A DNA stretch of 64,000 nt from Pacificibacter maritimus (GTDB lineage: Bacteria; Pseudomonadota; Alphaproteobacteria; Rhodobacterales; Rhodobacteraceae): NCBI RefSeq assembly GCF_003814915.1, contig NZ_RKQK01000001.1, positions 310,001 to 374,000 on the forward strand. The letters are read 5' to 3'. Made by a program: the position numbers and the translations under genes. A model generated the notes under the pieces. That model was given only the letters and a program-made list of their open reading frames with translations. It did not search any database and was not told where the DNA came from. Below, piece after piece: positions 44,750 to 55,049 of the stretch (its first letter is position 1; each line of letters begins with the position of its first letter).

Positions 44750-44773
44750 ATATAGTTTAGTATCAAACTAAAT
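44750..44773. promoter_or_regulatory. AT-rich palindrome upstream of lpdA
   Basis: Imperfect inverted repeat ATATAGTTT-AGTATC-AAACTAAAT, 20 bp before the lpdA start codon and just before its GGGAGG ribosome binding site. Position suggests an operator or a site overlapping the transcription start. The binding protein is unknown. Confidence 0.5.
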
Positions 44774-44793
44774 ATGGTTTCGGGAGGATCCCC

Positions 44794-46188
44794 ATGGCAG
44801 ATAAATCTTTTGATCTCGTTGTAATTGGTGCAGGACCAGGCGGTTATGTTGCCGCTATTCGCGCGGCTCAGCTTGGCCTTTCAGTGGCCTGTATTGAGCG
44901 CGAAAACTTGGGCGGCATTTGTTTGAACTGGGGTTGTATCCCAACCAAAGCATTGTTGCGCTCGGCTGAAGTTTACCACCAAATGGAACGCGCTAAAGAT
45001 TACGGTCTGGCGGCTGAAAAGATCAGTTTTGATTTGGATGCTATCGTCAAGCGTTCGCGCGGCGTGGCCAAGCAAATGAACGCAGGCATCAAAGGTCTGT
45101 TCAAGAAAAACAAAGTCACCTCAATCATGGGCGAGGCCAAATTGGCAGGCAACGGCAAAGTCGTTGTGAAAACCGATGCGGGCGAAGAAACCCTTGTGGG
45201 CAAAAACATCATCGTGGCCACTGGCGCGCGGGCCCGTGAATTGCCAGGTCTTGAGGCCGACGGCGATCTGGTTTGGGCTTACCGCCAAGCGCTTGTGCCA
45301 ACACGGATGCCGAAAAAGCTTTTGGTGATCGGATCTGGTGCCATCGGTATCGAATTTGCGTCCTTCTACAACACGCTTGGCGCTGACACGACTGTGGTCG
45401 AAGTCATGGACCGCGTGCTGCCTGTCGAAGACAAAGACATCTCAGCCTTTGCGAAAAAGCAATTCGTGAAACAGGGCATGACCATTTTGGAAAAATCAGG
45501 CGTGAAACAGCTTGATCGTGGCAATGGTAAAGTTGTCGCCCATATCGAAATCAACGGCAAAATCGAAAAGCAAGAATTCGACACTGTGATTTCTGCTGTC
45601 GGTATTGTTGGTAATGTCGAAGGTTTGGGGCTGGAAGATCTCGGCGTCAAAGTCGACCGCACCCATATTGTCACCGACGAATTCTGCCGCACGGGCGTGG
45701 AGGGTGTCTTTGCCATCGGTGATGTCGCAGGCGCACCTTGGTTGGCACATAAGGCATCGCACGAAGGCGTGATGGTTGCGGAATTGATTGCAGGCGAAAA
45801 AGCCCATCCGATCAAGCCAAATTCCATCGCTGGCTGCACATATTGTCATCCGCAAGTGGCGTCCGTTGGCTTGACCGAAGCAAAAGCGGTCGAGGCTGGC
45901 TATAAAGTCAAAGTCGGTAAATTCCCGTTCATTGGCAATGGTAAAGCTGTTGCAATGGGCGAGGCTGAAGGTCTGGTGAAAACCGTGTTTGACGCGGCAA
46001 CTGGCGAATTGTTGGGCGCACATATGGTTGGCGCAGAAGTCACTGAAATGATCCAAGGCTATGTGATCGGGCGTCAGCTTGAAACCACAGAAGAAGACCT
46101 GATGCAGACTGTCTTCCCGCATCCAACCATGTCTGAAATGATGCATGAATCTGTGCTAGATGCTTACGGGCGCGCGATCCACATTTAA
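44794..46188 (+). CDS. lpdA: Dihydrolipoyl dehydrogenase
   Basis: 464 residues. E3 flavoenzyme that reoxidises lipoyl groups of 2-oxoacid dehydrogenase complexes. FAD-binding VVIGAGPGGYVAA (9-21), the redox disulfide in GGICLNWGCIPTK (Cys43/Cys48), NAD-binding VIGSGAIGIEFASFY and the C-terminal active-site HPTMSEMMHE are all present. A GGGAGG precedes the ATG. It is monocistronic here, with a palindrome upstream and a terminator downstream; the E1 and E2 genes are not in the window. Confidence 0.97.
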   Translation: MADKSFDLVVIGAGPGGYVAAIRAAQLGLSVACIERENLGGICLNWGCIPTKALLRSAEVYHQMERAKDYGLAAEKISFDLDAIVKRSRGVAKQMNAGIKGLFKKNKVTSIMGEAKLAGNGKVVVKTDAGEETLVGKNIIVATGARARELPGLEADGDLVWAYRQALVPTRMPKKLLVIGSGAIGIEFASFYNTLGADTTVVEVMDRVLPVEDKDISAFAKKQFVKQGMTILEKSGVKQLDRGNGKVVAHIEINGKIEKQEFDTVISAVGIVGNVEGLGLEDLGVKVDRTHIVTDEFCRTGVEGVFAIGDVAGAPWLAHKASHEGVMVAELIAGEKAHPIKPNSIAGCTYCHPQVASVGLTEAKAVEAGYKVKVGKFPFIGNGKAVAMGEAEGLVKTVFDAATGELLGAHMVGAEVTEMIQGYVIGRQLETTEEDLMQTVFPHPTMSEMMHESVLDAYGRAIHI

Positions 46189-46209
46189 TCTGATCAAAAT
46201 GCAATGCTG

Positions 46210-46234
46210 CGCCGCCCCTAGAGGGCGGCGTTTT
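46210..46234 (+). terminator. Rho-independent terminator of lpdA
   Basis: CGCCGCCC / GGGCGGCG hairpin followed by TTTTG and a second T-rich stretch, about 20 bp after the lpdA stop. Confidence 0.88.
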
Positions 46235-46327
46235 GCGTTTTTGATCTTTGTTTACAAACTTGTGCACAGATCATTCATTTATGCGCGTGGCCTTGTGCAT
46301 CTTTGAGCAGAAAGATACGATGCCCGC

Positions 46328-47296
46328 ATGACTGATTGGGATTCCTTGCGATATATTTTGGCCGTGGCCCGCGAAGGCGGATTGTCTGGCGCTGCGCGGG
46401 TTTTAGGCGTCAATCACGCCACTGTGTCGCGCCAATTGTCACGCGCTGAAGAGGCCGCAGGGGTGCGGTTTTTCACACGTCTTGCGTCAGGATTACAAGC
46501 GACTGAAGCAGGGAAAGTCGCCATCGGCCACGCCGAAGAAGTCGAAGCGCGCATGGTCGCGCTGGATATTGCATTGGCCGCACGTGATGAAACTGAAGAA
46601 GGCGAGTTGACCATCACCATTCCGCCTCTTGTGGCCGATGATCTGTTTGCAGAAGATCTAAAAGAATTCAAACGGTTGCACCCAAATATTGACCTGAAAA
46701 TTCATGGCGCGGTCAAGGTGTTGAACCTGCACAAACGCGAAGCTGACATCGCCATTCGGGTCAGCAATTCCCCCGAAGAAAGCCTGTGGGGGCGGATGAT
46801 GGCACCGCAGCGCGCAGGCTGGTTTGCCTCGCCTGCATTTTTGGAAGAATACGCCGATGTGTTGACAGGCAAGGACACAGAAACGCCGCTGCCCTACATC
46901 GGGTTCACCGCATGGGACAATGTCTGTCCGCCGACACTTTTTGCCAATATGCCCAGCTGCAAACTGGCCTTGAAAACCGATGATATGATGTCGGCTATTT
47001 CTGCGGCTCATCTTGGGATTGGGATCATGCGCTGCACGCATTTGGTGGGCAGTCGTGATCCAAAATTGGTACGCATCCCGCAATTTGCCCTTGATGATCA
47101 CTTTCCGATTTGGATTTTAACCCATCCTGATCTGCGCCATGTGCCGCGTGTCACCGAGTTTATGCGCTTTATCGCAGGGCGTTTTTCCGCGCGTCGTGAT
47201 GTGTATTTTGGGCCAGATGAACCCAATGCGGGCGGTCAGATGGCAGTGAATGAACAGGCCACTTTTGATGGCACCGCGACTGAGGCTGCGCAATAA
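46328..47296 (+). CDS. LysR-family transcriptional regulator
   Basis: 322 residues. The N-terminal HTH is clear: WDSLRYILAVAREGGLSGAARVLGVNHATVSRQLSRAE. The rest is a LysR substrate-binding domain, which begins around residue 90 (EGELTITIPPLVADDL). The motif HATVSRQLSRAE rather than QSAVSRQI places it in a different LysR subgroup from the one at 1658. The target is not evident; it lies between lpdA and uvrA, and LysR targets are often adjacent. A short acidic C-terminal tail extends beyond the usual length. Confidence 0.9.
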   Translation: MTDWDSLRYILAVAREGGLSGAARVLGVNHATVSRQLSRAEEAAGVRFFTRLASGLQATEAGKVAIGHAEEVEARMVALDIALAARDETEEGELTITIPPLVADDLFAEDLKEFKRLHPNIDLKIHGAVKVLNLHKREADIAIRVSNSPEESLWGRMMAPQRAGWFASPAFLEEYADVLTGKDTETPLPYIGFTAWDNVCPPTLFANMPSCKLALKTDDMMSAISAAHLGIGIMRCTHLVGSRDPKLVRIPQFALDDHFPIWILTHPDLRHVPRVTEFMRFIAGRFSARRDVYFGPDEPNAGGQMAVNEQATFDGTATEAAQ

Positions 47297-47405
47297 CACT
47301 TAGGCGGATGTGCGGGCTTGGTTTCGCGAAATCTATTTTGGGTGATGTAGCGGGTCTTGTGCACAGGCGCGGGGTCAGGCGAGGCTTCCTATATATTTCC
47401 CGCAT

Positions 47406-47420
47406 GTTCGCTTAATGTTC
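47406..47420 (+). promoter_or_regulatory. LexA box upstream of uvrA
   Basis: GTTC-N7-GTTC, the alphaproteobacterial SOS operator, 87 bp before the uvrA start. Its core GTTCGCTTAATGTTC differs by one base from the first lexA box at 19009-19023. Confidence 0.85.
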
Positions 47421-47507
47421 TTATTTTTTTGTTGGAACCTCAGGCAGACACAGCTAGATATGACCAAAGCCTCGGGCTTTGGGTGAAATTACACGGGTGT
47501 TGGGCAG

Positions 47508-50390
47508 ATGGCAGAACTGAAATCAATCGAAGTCAGAGGTGCGCGCGAGCACAATCTCAAGAATATAGATGTGGATATCCCACGCGACCAGCTTGTGGTC
47601 ATCACGGGCCTCTCAGGGTCGGGGAAATCGTCACTGGCTTTTGATACAATCTATGCCGAAGGTCAGCGCCGCTATGTGGAATCTTTGAGCGCCTATGCGC
47701 GGCAATTCCTTGATATGATGGGCAAACCTGATGTGGATCACATCTCAGGCCTTAGTCCTGCGATCTCGATTGAACAAAAAACCACATCGAAAAACCCGCG
47801 CTCAACCGTGGGCACTGTGACCGAGATTTACGACTACATGCGTTTGCTTTTTGCGCGCGCTGGAACGCCCTATAGCCCTGCGACAGGCGACCCGATTGAA
47901 GCGCAACAGGTCCAAGATATGGTTGATATCGTCATGGCGCTGCCTGAAAGCACACGCGGCTTTTTGCTGGCGCCCATCGTGCGCGACCGTAAAGGGGAAT
48001 ACCGCAAAGAGTTTTTAGAACTGCGCAAACAGGGCTTTCAACGGGTAAAGGTGGATGGCGAATTCTACGAATTGGATGAGCCGCCCACATTGGATAAAAA
48101 ATACCGCCATAACATTGATGTGGTGGTGGACCGTATTGTGGTGCGCGAAGGTTTGGAAACCCGTTTGGCGGATTCCCTGCGTACAGCGCTTGATCTGGCC
48201 GATGGGATCGCGATTTTGGAAACCGCGCCGCGCGAAGGCGAGGGCGAGGCAGAGCGCATCACATTTTCTGAAAACTTCGCCTGTCCTGTCTCTGGCTTTA
48301 CCATCCCTGAAATCGAGCCACGCTTGTTTTCTTTCAACACGCCTTTTGGCGCTTGTCCGAAATGTGACGGGCTGGGGGCTGAGTTGTTTTTCGACGAACG
48401 TCTTGTGGTGCCTGACGCGACGCTGAAAGTCTATGACGGCGCGATTGCCCCATGGCGCAAAGGCAAGTCACCCTATTTCCGCCAAACCATCGAAGCCATC
48501 GCCAAACACTACGGGTTCAAAGAATCGAGTCCATGGAAAGACCTGCCTGAGGCCATCCAACAGGTGTTTTTGCGTGGCTCTGGCGATGAAGAAATCAAAT
48601 TTCGCTACGACGAAGGCGGCCGCGTTTACGAAGTCACGCGCAGCTTCGAAGGTGTGATCCCCAATATGGAACGCCGCTACCGCGAGACCGATTCCAACTG
48701 GATTCGCGAAGAATTCGAACGCTACCAAAACAACCGCCCCTGCGGCACGTGTGGCGGCTATCGTCTGCGCCCCGAAGCACTGGCCGTCAAAATCGGGCCT
48801 GAAAGCAACCGCATGCATGCAGGCGAGGTGGTGCAATTGTCGATCAAGGATGCCTTTGATTGGGTCGACGGCATAGACGCGCACCTGAGCCCGCAAAAAC
48901 AAGAAATTGCGCGTGCCATCATCAAAGAAATCCGCGAACGCCTTGGGTTTTTGAACAATGTTGGTTTGGATTACCTGTCCTTGTCGCGCAACTCAGGCAC
49001 GCTGTCTGGCGGGGAAAGCCAACGCATCCGCTTGGCGTCTCAAATCGGGTCTGGGCTGCAGGGCGTTTTATACGTGCTCGACGAACCTTCAATCGGCCTG
49101 CACCAACGCGACAATGACCGTCTGATCGGCACGCTGAAAAAGCTGCGCAATCAAGGCAATACAGTGATTGTTGTGGAACATGACGAGGACATGATCCGCG
49201 AAGCTGACTATGTTTTCGACATCGGGCCAGGTGCGGGCGTTCATGGCGGGCAAGTTGTTGCCAAGGGCACGCCCGCCGAAATAGAGACCGCAAAAGGGTC
49301 GATTACAGGCGAATATCTGACAGGCAAACGTGAAATTCCCGTGCCTGAAAAGCGCCGCAAGGGGAATAAGAAAAAGATCAAGGTGGTCAATGCCACGGGC
49401 AACAATCTGAAAAATGTCACAGCCGATTTTCCCTTGGGACAATTCGTTGTGGTTTCTGGTGTGTCGGGGGGCGGCAAGTCAACGCTGACCTTGGAAACTC
49501 TGTTTAAAACCGCCTCAACCCGCTTGAATGGTGCACGTCAAACGCCTGCGCCTTGCGATGAAATTCGCGGGCTTGAGCATTTGGACAAGGTCATCGATAT
49601 CGACCAACGCCCGATCGGGCGCACGCCGCGATCCAATCCCGCCACTTACACTGGGGCCTTCACGCCGATCCGTGAATGGTTCGCAGGGCTCCCTGAATCC
49701 AAAGCGCGCGGCTATAAACCTGGACGCTTTAGTTTCAACGTCAAAGGCGGGCGCTGTGAGGCCTGCCAAGGCGATGGTGTGATCAAGATCGAAATGCACT
49801 TTTTGCCTGATGTTTACGTTGAATGTGAGACCTGCAAAGGGGCACGTTACAACCGCGAAACTTTGGAAGTTCAGTTTAAAGGCAAGAGCATAGCCGATGT
49901 TCTTGATATGACTGTTGAAGACGCGCAAGAATTTTTCAAAGCTGTGCCAAGCATCCGTGACAAGATGGATGCGCTGATGCGGGTGGGGCTTGGCTATATC
50001 AAAGTCGGGCAACAGGCGACGACCCTATCAGGCGGTGAAGCGCAGCGGGTCAAACTGTCGAAAGAGCTGGCCAAGCGCTCTACGGGGCGCACGCTCTATA
50101 TCCTTGATGAGCCAACAACGGGCCTGCATTTTGAAGACGTTAAAAAACTGCTCGAAGTGCTGCACGAGCTGGTCGATCAGGGCAATTCCATGATCGTGAT
50201 TGAGCATAATCTGGATGTCATCAAAACCGCCGACCACATCATCGATATCGGCCCTGAGGGCGGCGATGGCGGCGGTATGATCGTGGCCACAGGCACGCCA
50301 GAACAAGTGGCCGAGGTCGAGGCCTCGCATACGGGGCGCTATCTCAAGCCGATGTTGGAAAAGATCGCAGCGCGCAAGGCCGCCGAGTGA
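47508..50390 (+). CDS. uvrA: Excinuclease ABC subunit A
   Basis: 960 residues. UvrA dimer finds bulky DNA lesions and loads UvrB. Two ABC ATPase modules are present: Walker [13 protein letters not shown] near the N terminus and [13 protein letters not shown] in the second half, signatures [16 protein letters not shown] and [15 protein letters not shown], and Walker [13 protein letters not shown] and [11 protein letters not shown]. Zinc-finger cysteines occur in [17 protein letters not shown] and CEACQGDG...[10 protein letters not shown] LexA box upstream indicates SOS induction. The stop overlaps the NUDIX gene start by 4 bp. Confidence 0.98.
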   Translation: MAELKSIEVRGAREHNLKNIDVDIPRDQLVVITGLSGSGKSSLAFDTIYAEGQRRYVESLSAYARQFLDMMGKPDVDHISGLSPAISIEQKTTSKNPRSTVGTVTEIYDYMRLLFARAGTPYSPATGDPIEAQQVQDMVDIVMALPESTRGFLLAPIVRDRKGEYRKEFLELRKQGFQRVKVDGEFYELDEPPTLDKKYRHNIDVVVDRIVVREGLETRLADSLRTALDLADGIAILETAPREGEGEAERITFSENFACPVSGFTIPEIEPRLFSFNTPFGACPKCDGLGAELFFDERLVVPDATLKVYDGAIAPWRKGKSPYFRQTIEAIAKHYGFKESSPWKDLPEAIQQVFLRGSGDEEIKFRYDEGGRVYEVTRSFEGVIPNMERRYRETDSNWIREEFERYQNNRPCGTCGGYRLRPEALAVKIGPESNRMHAGEVVQLSIKDAFDWVDGIDAHLSPQKQEIARAIIKEIRERLGFLNNVGLDYLSLSRNSGTLSGGESQRIRLASQIGSGLQGVLYVLDEPSIGLHQRDNDRLIGTLKKLRNQGNTVIVVEHDEDMIREADYVFDIGPGAGVHGGQVVAKGTPAEIETAKGSITGEYLTGKREIPVPEKRRKGNKKKIKVVNATGNNLKNVTADFPLGQFVVVSGVSGGGKSTLTLETLFKTASTRLNGARQTPAPCDEIRGLEHLDKVIDIDQRPIGRTPRSNPATYTGAFTPIREWFAGLPESKARGYKPGRFSFNVKGGRCEACQGDGVIKIEMHFLPDVYVECETCKGARYNRETLEVQFKGKSIADVLDMTVEDAQEFFKAVPSIRDKMDALMRVGLGYIKVGQQATTLSGGEAQRVKLSKELAKRSTGRTLYILDEPTTGLHFEDVKKLLEVLHELVDQGNSMIVIEHNLDVIKTADHIIDIGPEGGDGGGMIVATGTPEQVAEVEASHTGRYLKPMLEKIAARKAAE

Positions 50391-50845
50391 CCCACAGGTC
50401 GCCCAAACTTGGCGCGCTGGCGGTGGTGATCCGCGACGATCACGCGCTTTTGGTGCAGCGTAAGAACCCGCCAGATGCTGGCACTTGGGGCTATGCGGGT
50501 GGGCATGTGGAGTTCGGCGAAAGTTTTGCCGAGGCCGCTGTGCGTGAATTGCATGAGGAAACGGGGGTCATCGCCAAACCTGTGCAACTTATTGACACCG
50601 CTGAATTTATCCACCGCGATGACCACGGCGACGGGCAAGGGAATGTGACCCATCATTTCGTGCTTGGCGCTGTGCTTTGTGAATACGTCTCAGGCGAACC
50701 TGTCGCGGATGATGATGCACTGGATGCCGCTTGGGTGCCGCTGAAAGATATCTACGCCAAACGCCTGCCCATGTCAGATAAGGTTGATGACGTGGCGCGC
50801 GCCGCCCTGCATCTGCTGCGGGATAAATCGGGGCGGCGCGGCTAA
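50387..50845 (+). CDS. NUDIX hydrolase
   Basis: 152 residues starting at GTG 50387, overlapping the uvrA stop (GTGA). The Nudix box is [23 protein letters not shown] (Gx5Ex7REUxEExGU pattern). The overall sequence resembles small NTP/ADP-ribose pyrophosphatases of the MutT-like NUDT15 type ([19 protein letters not shown]). Coupling to uvrA suggests cotranscription under SOS control and a possible nucleotide-sanitising role; substrate not shown. Confidence 0.9.
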   Translation: MTHRSPKLGALAVVIRDDHALLVQRKNPPDAGTWGYAGGHVEFGESFAEAAVRELHEETGVIAKPVQLIDTAEFIHRDDHGDGQGNVTHHFVLGAVLCEYVSGEPVADDDALDAAWVPLKDIYAKRLPMSDKVDDVARAALHLLRDKSGRRG

Positions 50846-50848
50846 AAT

Positions 50849-51574
50849 TTAAATTGGGCGCTCAAGATCTGCTTCCAATTTGAACGCGCGCAGGCTCATG
50901 ATCACGAGGGCAAAAGCACCAAGACTGGCCAGCCCAACAAGTCCCCAATGGTGGTCCCAGTTTTTGGCGGCGATCGCGATCAGCGCCCATGCCACGCCCA
51001 AGGTGTAAAACGGCGCGTCAGGGCGCAGTTTACGCCCCCAAAGGGCCAGAGCAAAGGCCGCGATCAAACACAGATAAGCCCAGCCCAATTCGCCCAAAAC
51101 CATGCCGTAGCCTGCGCCAAGCAATCCCAGCCCCGCGAAACTTGCCGCCGTCAACCAGCCTGCATAAAGCGCCACAGGGGCGCGGGCCAGCCAAGGGTCC
51201 AAAACAGGCGCACGCTTCATGGCGATCAGGGCAAAGCCTAGCATGATAAAAATCATCAGTTGGGCCCAAACTGGTGAGACCTCCGCCACCGATAACCAGC
51301 CCGCACCCACCAGCAATGACCAAAACAAAGGCATCCGCATCGGGGCCCAGTCTTGGGCATCATGACGTTTGAACAGGCTCATCCCTGCGTGGACCAGTAA
51401 CCAAAGATAGATCACGCCCCATAGGGCAAAGGCATAGCCAGCAGGCTGCACAGGCGGGTCAATTTGCGGATAGGGGTAAAGCGCGGGGTCGAACCCGCCA
51501 AACTGGGGCACCAAAAACGGACCAGCAACAAAGGCGAGGGTGGCACATGCAAGAAGAATGGCTTGAAATCGCAT
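50849..51574 (-). CDS. TspO/MBR-related tryptophan-rich membrane protein
   Basis: 241 residues from ATG 51574, preceded by AAAGGAC; the longer frame is rejected. About seven membrane helices. The segment PPVQPAGYAFALWGVIYLWLLVHA resembles the PxGxxF-P...W region of TspO-type and related Trp-rich proteins, and Trp is frequent (WAPMRMPLFWSLLVGAGWLS). It is longer than classical TspO (about 160 residues, five helices), so it belongs to a related group of unknown ligand. Convergent with the NUDIX gene, 3 bp apart. Confidence 0.65.
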   Translation of the reverse strand: MRFQAILLACATLAFVAGPFLVPQFGGFDPALYPYPQIDPPVQPAGYAFALWGVIYLWLLVHAGMSLFKRHDAQDWAPMRMPLFWSLLVGAGWLSVAEVSPVWAQLMIFIMLGFALIAMKRAPVLDPWLARAPVALYAGWLTAASFAGLGLLGAGYGMVLGELGWAYLCLIAAFALALWGRKLRPDAPFYTLGVAWALIAIAAKNWDHHWGLVGLASLGAFALVIMSLRAFKLEADLERPI

Positions 51575-51645
51575 AAAATGTCCTTTCTTTTTATTGATAA
51601 CGCGCCGAATGGCGCTTTGGTTCAATAAAATACTGACGTGAAACG

Positions 51646-51696
51646 AAAAAAGCGGACCCATTGATCAAACCTGTGATCACATAGGCCCGCTTTTGA
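51646..51696 (-). terminator. Terminator of serS
   Basis: Long stem AAGCGGGCC.../...GGTCCGCTT with an inner TGATCA pairing; on the minus strand it is followed by TTTTTT. It lies about 25 bp after the serS stop. Confidence 0.75.
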
Positions 51697-51720
51697 TCGC
51701 GTATCATGCAATTTTAGACG

Positions 51721-53013
51721 TTACGCCAAAGTGCCCTCGAGTGTCAGCGTGGTTTTTCCGCCCAAATAAGGTGCCAAGACCGCTGGCAATGTCACAGTGC
51801 CGTCCGCGTTTTGACCGTTTTCCAGCACAGCAATCAAGGTGCGCCCGACAGCCAAGCCAGAGCCATTGAGCGTGTGCACGAACTCGGGCTTGCCGCCATC
51901 GGCTGGCTTAAACCGTGCGTTCATACGGCGCGCTTGGAAATCGCCCGTGGTGGAGACTGATGAAATTTCGCGATAGGCATTTTGACCTGGTAACCAAGCT
52001 TCGATATCAAATGTACGCCGCGCGCCAAAGCCCATGTCGCCTGTGCACAAATCAACGGTGCGGTAGGCCACGCCAAGCTTTTCCAAAATACCTTCGGCAC
52101 AGCCCAACATCCGCGCTTGTTCCGCGTCAGAGTCGTCTGGATGGGTGATCGACACCATTTCGACCTTTTCAAACTGGTGTTGGCGCAACATGCCCGATGT
52201 ATCGCGACCTGCAGAACCCGCTTCTGAACGGAAACACAAAGAATGCGCTGTCATGCGGATCGGCAACTGCGCCGCGTCCAAAACATCCCCCGCGACAGAA
52301 TAGGTCAGCGGCACTTCGGATGTCGGGATCAACCACCAGCCGTTTGTGGTCTGATAGCTGTCGTCACCGAATTTTGGCAATTTATCTGTGCCATACATGG
52401 CCTCGTCGCGCACCATGACGGGCGTGTTCACTTCTGTGAGCCCGTTTTCGTCCACATGGGTGTCGATCATGAACTGCGCCAAAGCGCGGTGAATGCGCGC
52501 CACGCCGCCTTTTAGCACCACAAAACGCGTGCCAGATAACTTGGCGCCCGTTTCGAAATCCATCGACGCCTGCACAGAGGCAATTTCATAATGCTCCTTT
52601 GGCTCGAAATCGAAAGACGGCACATCGCCCCATGTTTTGACTTCGACGTTGTCATCTTCGTCTTTGCCCTCAGGTGCGGCCTCGGCAGGCAAGTTCGGAA
52701 TACGCGCCAGCGCATCTGTCAGCTCTGCGTCTTTGGCCTTTGCATCTTCGTTCAACTGCGCAACTTCGGCCTTTTTCTCAGCCACAAGCGCACGCAGGCG
52801 TTCAAATTCTGCCTCATCCCCACGGGCTTTGGCGGCCCCCACTTCTTTAGAGGCTTTGTTCTGCGCGGCTTTGGCCTCTTCGGCGGCGACAATCATCGCG
52901 CGGCGTGCGGAATCGATGGCCAAAATGTCAGCCGACATCCCATCCAACCCACGGCGCGCAAGGCTCGCGTCAAAAGCATCAGGATTTTCGCGAATGGATT
53001 TGATGTCATGCAT
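51721..53013 (-). CDS. serS: Serine--tRNA ligase
   Basis: 430 residues, class II synthetase. The N-terminal antiparallel coiled coil (about 25-110, rich in Ala, Glu and Lys) binds the long variable arm of tRNA-Ser. Motif 2 ([26 protein letters not shown]) and motif 3 ([17 protein letters not shown]) are intact. It has its own terminator. Start ATG 53013 has AGGAG upstream. Confidence 0.98.
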   Translation of the reverse strand: MHDIKSIRENPDAFDASLARRGLDGMSADILAIDSARRAMIVAAEEAKAAQNKASKEVGAAKARGDEAEFERLRALVAEKKAEVAQLNEDAKAKDAELTDALARIPNLPAEAAPEGKDEDDNVEVKTWGDVPSFDFEPKEHYEIASVQASMDFETGAKLSGTRFVVLKGGVARIHRALAQFMIDTHVDENGLTEVNTPVMVRDEAMYGTDKLPKFGDDSYQTTNGWWLIPTSEVPLTYSVAGDVLDAAQLPIRMTAHSLCFRSEAGSAGRDTSGMLRQHQFEKVEMVSITHPDDSDAEQARMLGCAEGILEKLGVAYRTVDLCTGDMGFGARRTFDIEAWLPGQNAYREISSVSTTGDFQARRMNARFKPADGGKPEFVHTLNGSGLAVGRTLIAVLENGQNADGTVTLPAVLAPYLGGKTTLTLEGTLA

Positions 53014-53131
53014 CTGAGGAGTCCTTGGATTGGAAATCTGTTGTGCTGCTTATGCAATAGGGCGAGGGCGGGATCAAGCGGGCACGGCCCGCCGCGGGCG
53101 GGTGCGGCCTGTAGCGGTTAGGGGCGTGATG

Positions 53132-54343
53132 CTATTCTTTGCGAAGTTGAGGCGGGATATAGGCGTCGGGATCTTTTTTGAAAAGCGCCCACTCCTTTAG
53201 GTATTCTTTATAGTTTAGCGCGCTGGTTGGCCACTTGTCTTTGACCAAGGGTTTGATGTCGTCGGGCAGCATCACAGTAGCATCACCAAAAGCTGATGTG
53301 ACAAGATCACCTAAGTTAGGGACGTCTTTTAAATTGACAGACCTCAGGGTCGCACCCGTTGCATGCACGGCCCTGAGGTCTGTTTTTTCATTGAAACTTG
53401 CATAGCCTAGATCTGCCGCCTCGAGACTTACGCCCATTAAATTCGCCCCGTCGAGAGTAGCAGATCGCATTTCTGCCTCGACGAGCTTCGCTCTGTGGAG
53501 GCTTGCATTCACGAGTGTCGCATAGTTAAGTTGTGCTCGGGTGAAATTCGCAAAGAGAATTTTAGCCCCATCCAGTGCTGAATTGTTCATCTTAGCGTGC
53601 TCGAAATTTAGTCCGTCGAGTTGCATCGCTTGTAGATTGACGCCTGTCAGGTCAATGGCCAATTCGGTGGCAGGCACCTTTGTCTGCTCGTGCAAACGGC
53701 CCAAGACCTGCGCTGCTGTTTCCATGTCAGAGCGTTTGACTTCAAGATCATTGGCCCATTTCCGAAGTTCAAAACCTTCCAGGCCTTGGGGCATTTTTTC
53801 GGCAGGATAGTCTCGCGTCATTTCGCGCAGGTATACGCAGAGCATCCGTGCAATGCGCGGGGCCATGGCGGGGCGTTCAATTGCTAGGGCTTCTAGCCGA
53901 TCGATTGCGCCATTGCGGCGGATGATGTCGTCTTTCCAGACATCCACATAGCGGTCCTCTTGCTTTTCGCTGGTCTGATAGCGCGCATGCAGGTCATTGT
54001 TGGCGTCGTTTAATTTCTCGTTGAACATCACATCTTCATTATGCCTGTTCTGTTCGGTGGTGAGCTTGAGGCGATAGATTGTAAAGGGCAGGGCGACGAG
54101 GGCAACGACCAGTAAGCCAATGTTGCGAATAGCCTCTGATGCATCTTTGGCCTGATCTCCACCAGCGGCATAAAGATAGAGCGCTTTGCTAAGGCCAAAA
54201 ATGGCGAACAATCCTATCAGAAGCGTCACGAAGGCCAAGCACATCAGGGCAAACCCAATAAAAACGCCCAGTGTTTTTGATTTGCCCCAATCAGGGATAG
54301 ATTTCAGTCCAAGCCAGTTCAAAAATCCGTTTTTCTCGCTCAT
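53132..54343 (-). CDS. Membrane-anchored pentapeptide-repeat protein
   Basis: 403 residues from ATG 54343; an in-frame TTG at 54358 is possible. Two membrane helices (about 27-52 and 72-90) precede a charged cytoplasmic helical region (about 95-215) and a run of roughly 17-20 pentapeptide repeats (about 230-325) with the A(N/D)Lxx pattern, for example LDGLNFEHAKMNNSALDGAK and LDGANLMGVSLEAADLGYAS. Repeats fold as a right-handed square beta-helix. The C-terminal 80 residues are non-repetitive. Function unknown; the arrangement suggests a membrane-tethered scaffold. It lies alone between serS and yajC. Confidence 0.85.
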   Translation of the reverse strand: MSEKNGFLNWLGLKSIPDWGKSKTLGVFIGFALMCLAFVTLLIGLFAIFGLSKALYLYAAGGDQAKDASEAIRNIGLLVVALVALPFTIYRLKLTTEQNRHNEDVMFNEKLNDANNDLHARYQTSEKQEDRYVDVWKDDIIRRNGAIDRLEALAIERPAMAPRIARMLCVYLREMTRDYPAEKMPQGLEGFELRKWANDLEVKRSDMETAAQVLGRLHEQTKVPATELAIDLTGVNLQAMQLDGLNFEHAKMNNSALDGAKILFANFTRAQLNYATLVNASLHRAKLVEAEMRSATLDGANLMGVSLEAADLGYASFNEKTDLRAVHATGATLRSVNLKDVPNLGDLVTSAFGDATVMLPDDIKPLVKDKWPTSALNYKEYLKEWALFKKDPDAYIPPQLRKE

Positions 54344-54577
54344 TTTTCGGCCAATCAAATTTAAATTCTCAAAATCCTCCCTATATCAACGGCAACGGGC
54401 GCGGATGTCACGCTTGAAACGCGACAAAGCTGTTGTTTATTTGGCCCAAGGGTCGCTTGCCAAGCCCTGCGCAGGCGCTTAGGGTGCGCGTCGACTTGGG
54501 GGGTGGAATCTGCCTCTTGCTTTGTAATTTTAGCACGAAGGGATGGCCTTTCGTGCAGCTACCAAAAGGACGACTTA

Positions 54578-54901
54578 ATGTTCGTAACTCCAGCATATGC
54601 ACAAGCCGCAGGCGGCGCAGGCGGCAACCCTATCATGCAATTCGTGCCGCTTATTGCGATTTTCGCGATCATGTATTTCCTCATGATCCGTCCACAGCAA
54701 AAGAAAGCCAAAGAGCACAAAGCAATGATCGAAGCGGTACGTCGCGGCGATCAGGTTGTGACTGCTGGCGGTTTGTTGGGCAAAGTGACCAAGGTTAAAG
54801 AAGACGGCGAATTGGAAGTTGAATTGGCAGAAGGCGTAAAAGTACGCGTGCTCAAAGGCACATTGGCCAATGTCATTTCCAAGACAGAGCCAGCGGCCTA
54901 A
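54578..54901 (+). CDS. yajC: Preprotein translocase subunit YajC
   Basis: 107 residues from ATG 54578 (MFVTPAYAQAAGG), preceded by AAAGGACG. One membrane helix (about 24-42) with the YajC motif IMYFLMIRPQQKKAKEHKAM, then a small cytoplasmic domain (RRGDQVVTAGGLLGKVTKV). YajC joins SecDF and YidC in the holotranslocon. A terminator follows before secDF. Confidence 0.97.
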   Translation: MFVTPAYAQAAGGAGGNPIMQFVPLIAIFAIMYFLMIRPQQKKAKEHKAMIEAVRRGDQVVTAGGLLGKVTKVKEDGELEVELAEGVKVRVLKGTLANVISKTEPAA

Positions 54902-54920
54902 GGCCCTAAGAACCAGTCAT

Positions 54921-54950
54921 AAAAGGCTCGCGAGGTTTTGCGGGCCTTTT
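54921..54950 (+). terminator. Rho-independent terminator of yajC
   Basis: AAAAGGCTCGC / GCGGGCCTTTT hairpin (one G-U pair) with an 8-base loop; a four-T tail follows. About 20 bp after the yajC stop, so secDF probably has its own promoter or depends on read-through. Confidence 0.75.
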
Positions 54951-55049
54951 GGACATTTAAGACCCATGATGTTTCTAGTCCGCGCGTGATGCGGCGAAAT
55001 ATATCCGACTAACCCCGCGCAGTCGCGCGCCTTGCTGATAGGCCCATTC

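Noticed and set aside
53079-53110. GC-rich hairpin between serS and the pentapeptide gene as a terminator
   Set aside because: Pairing is imperfect and no T run follows on either strand.
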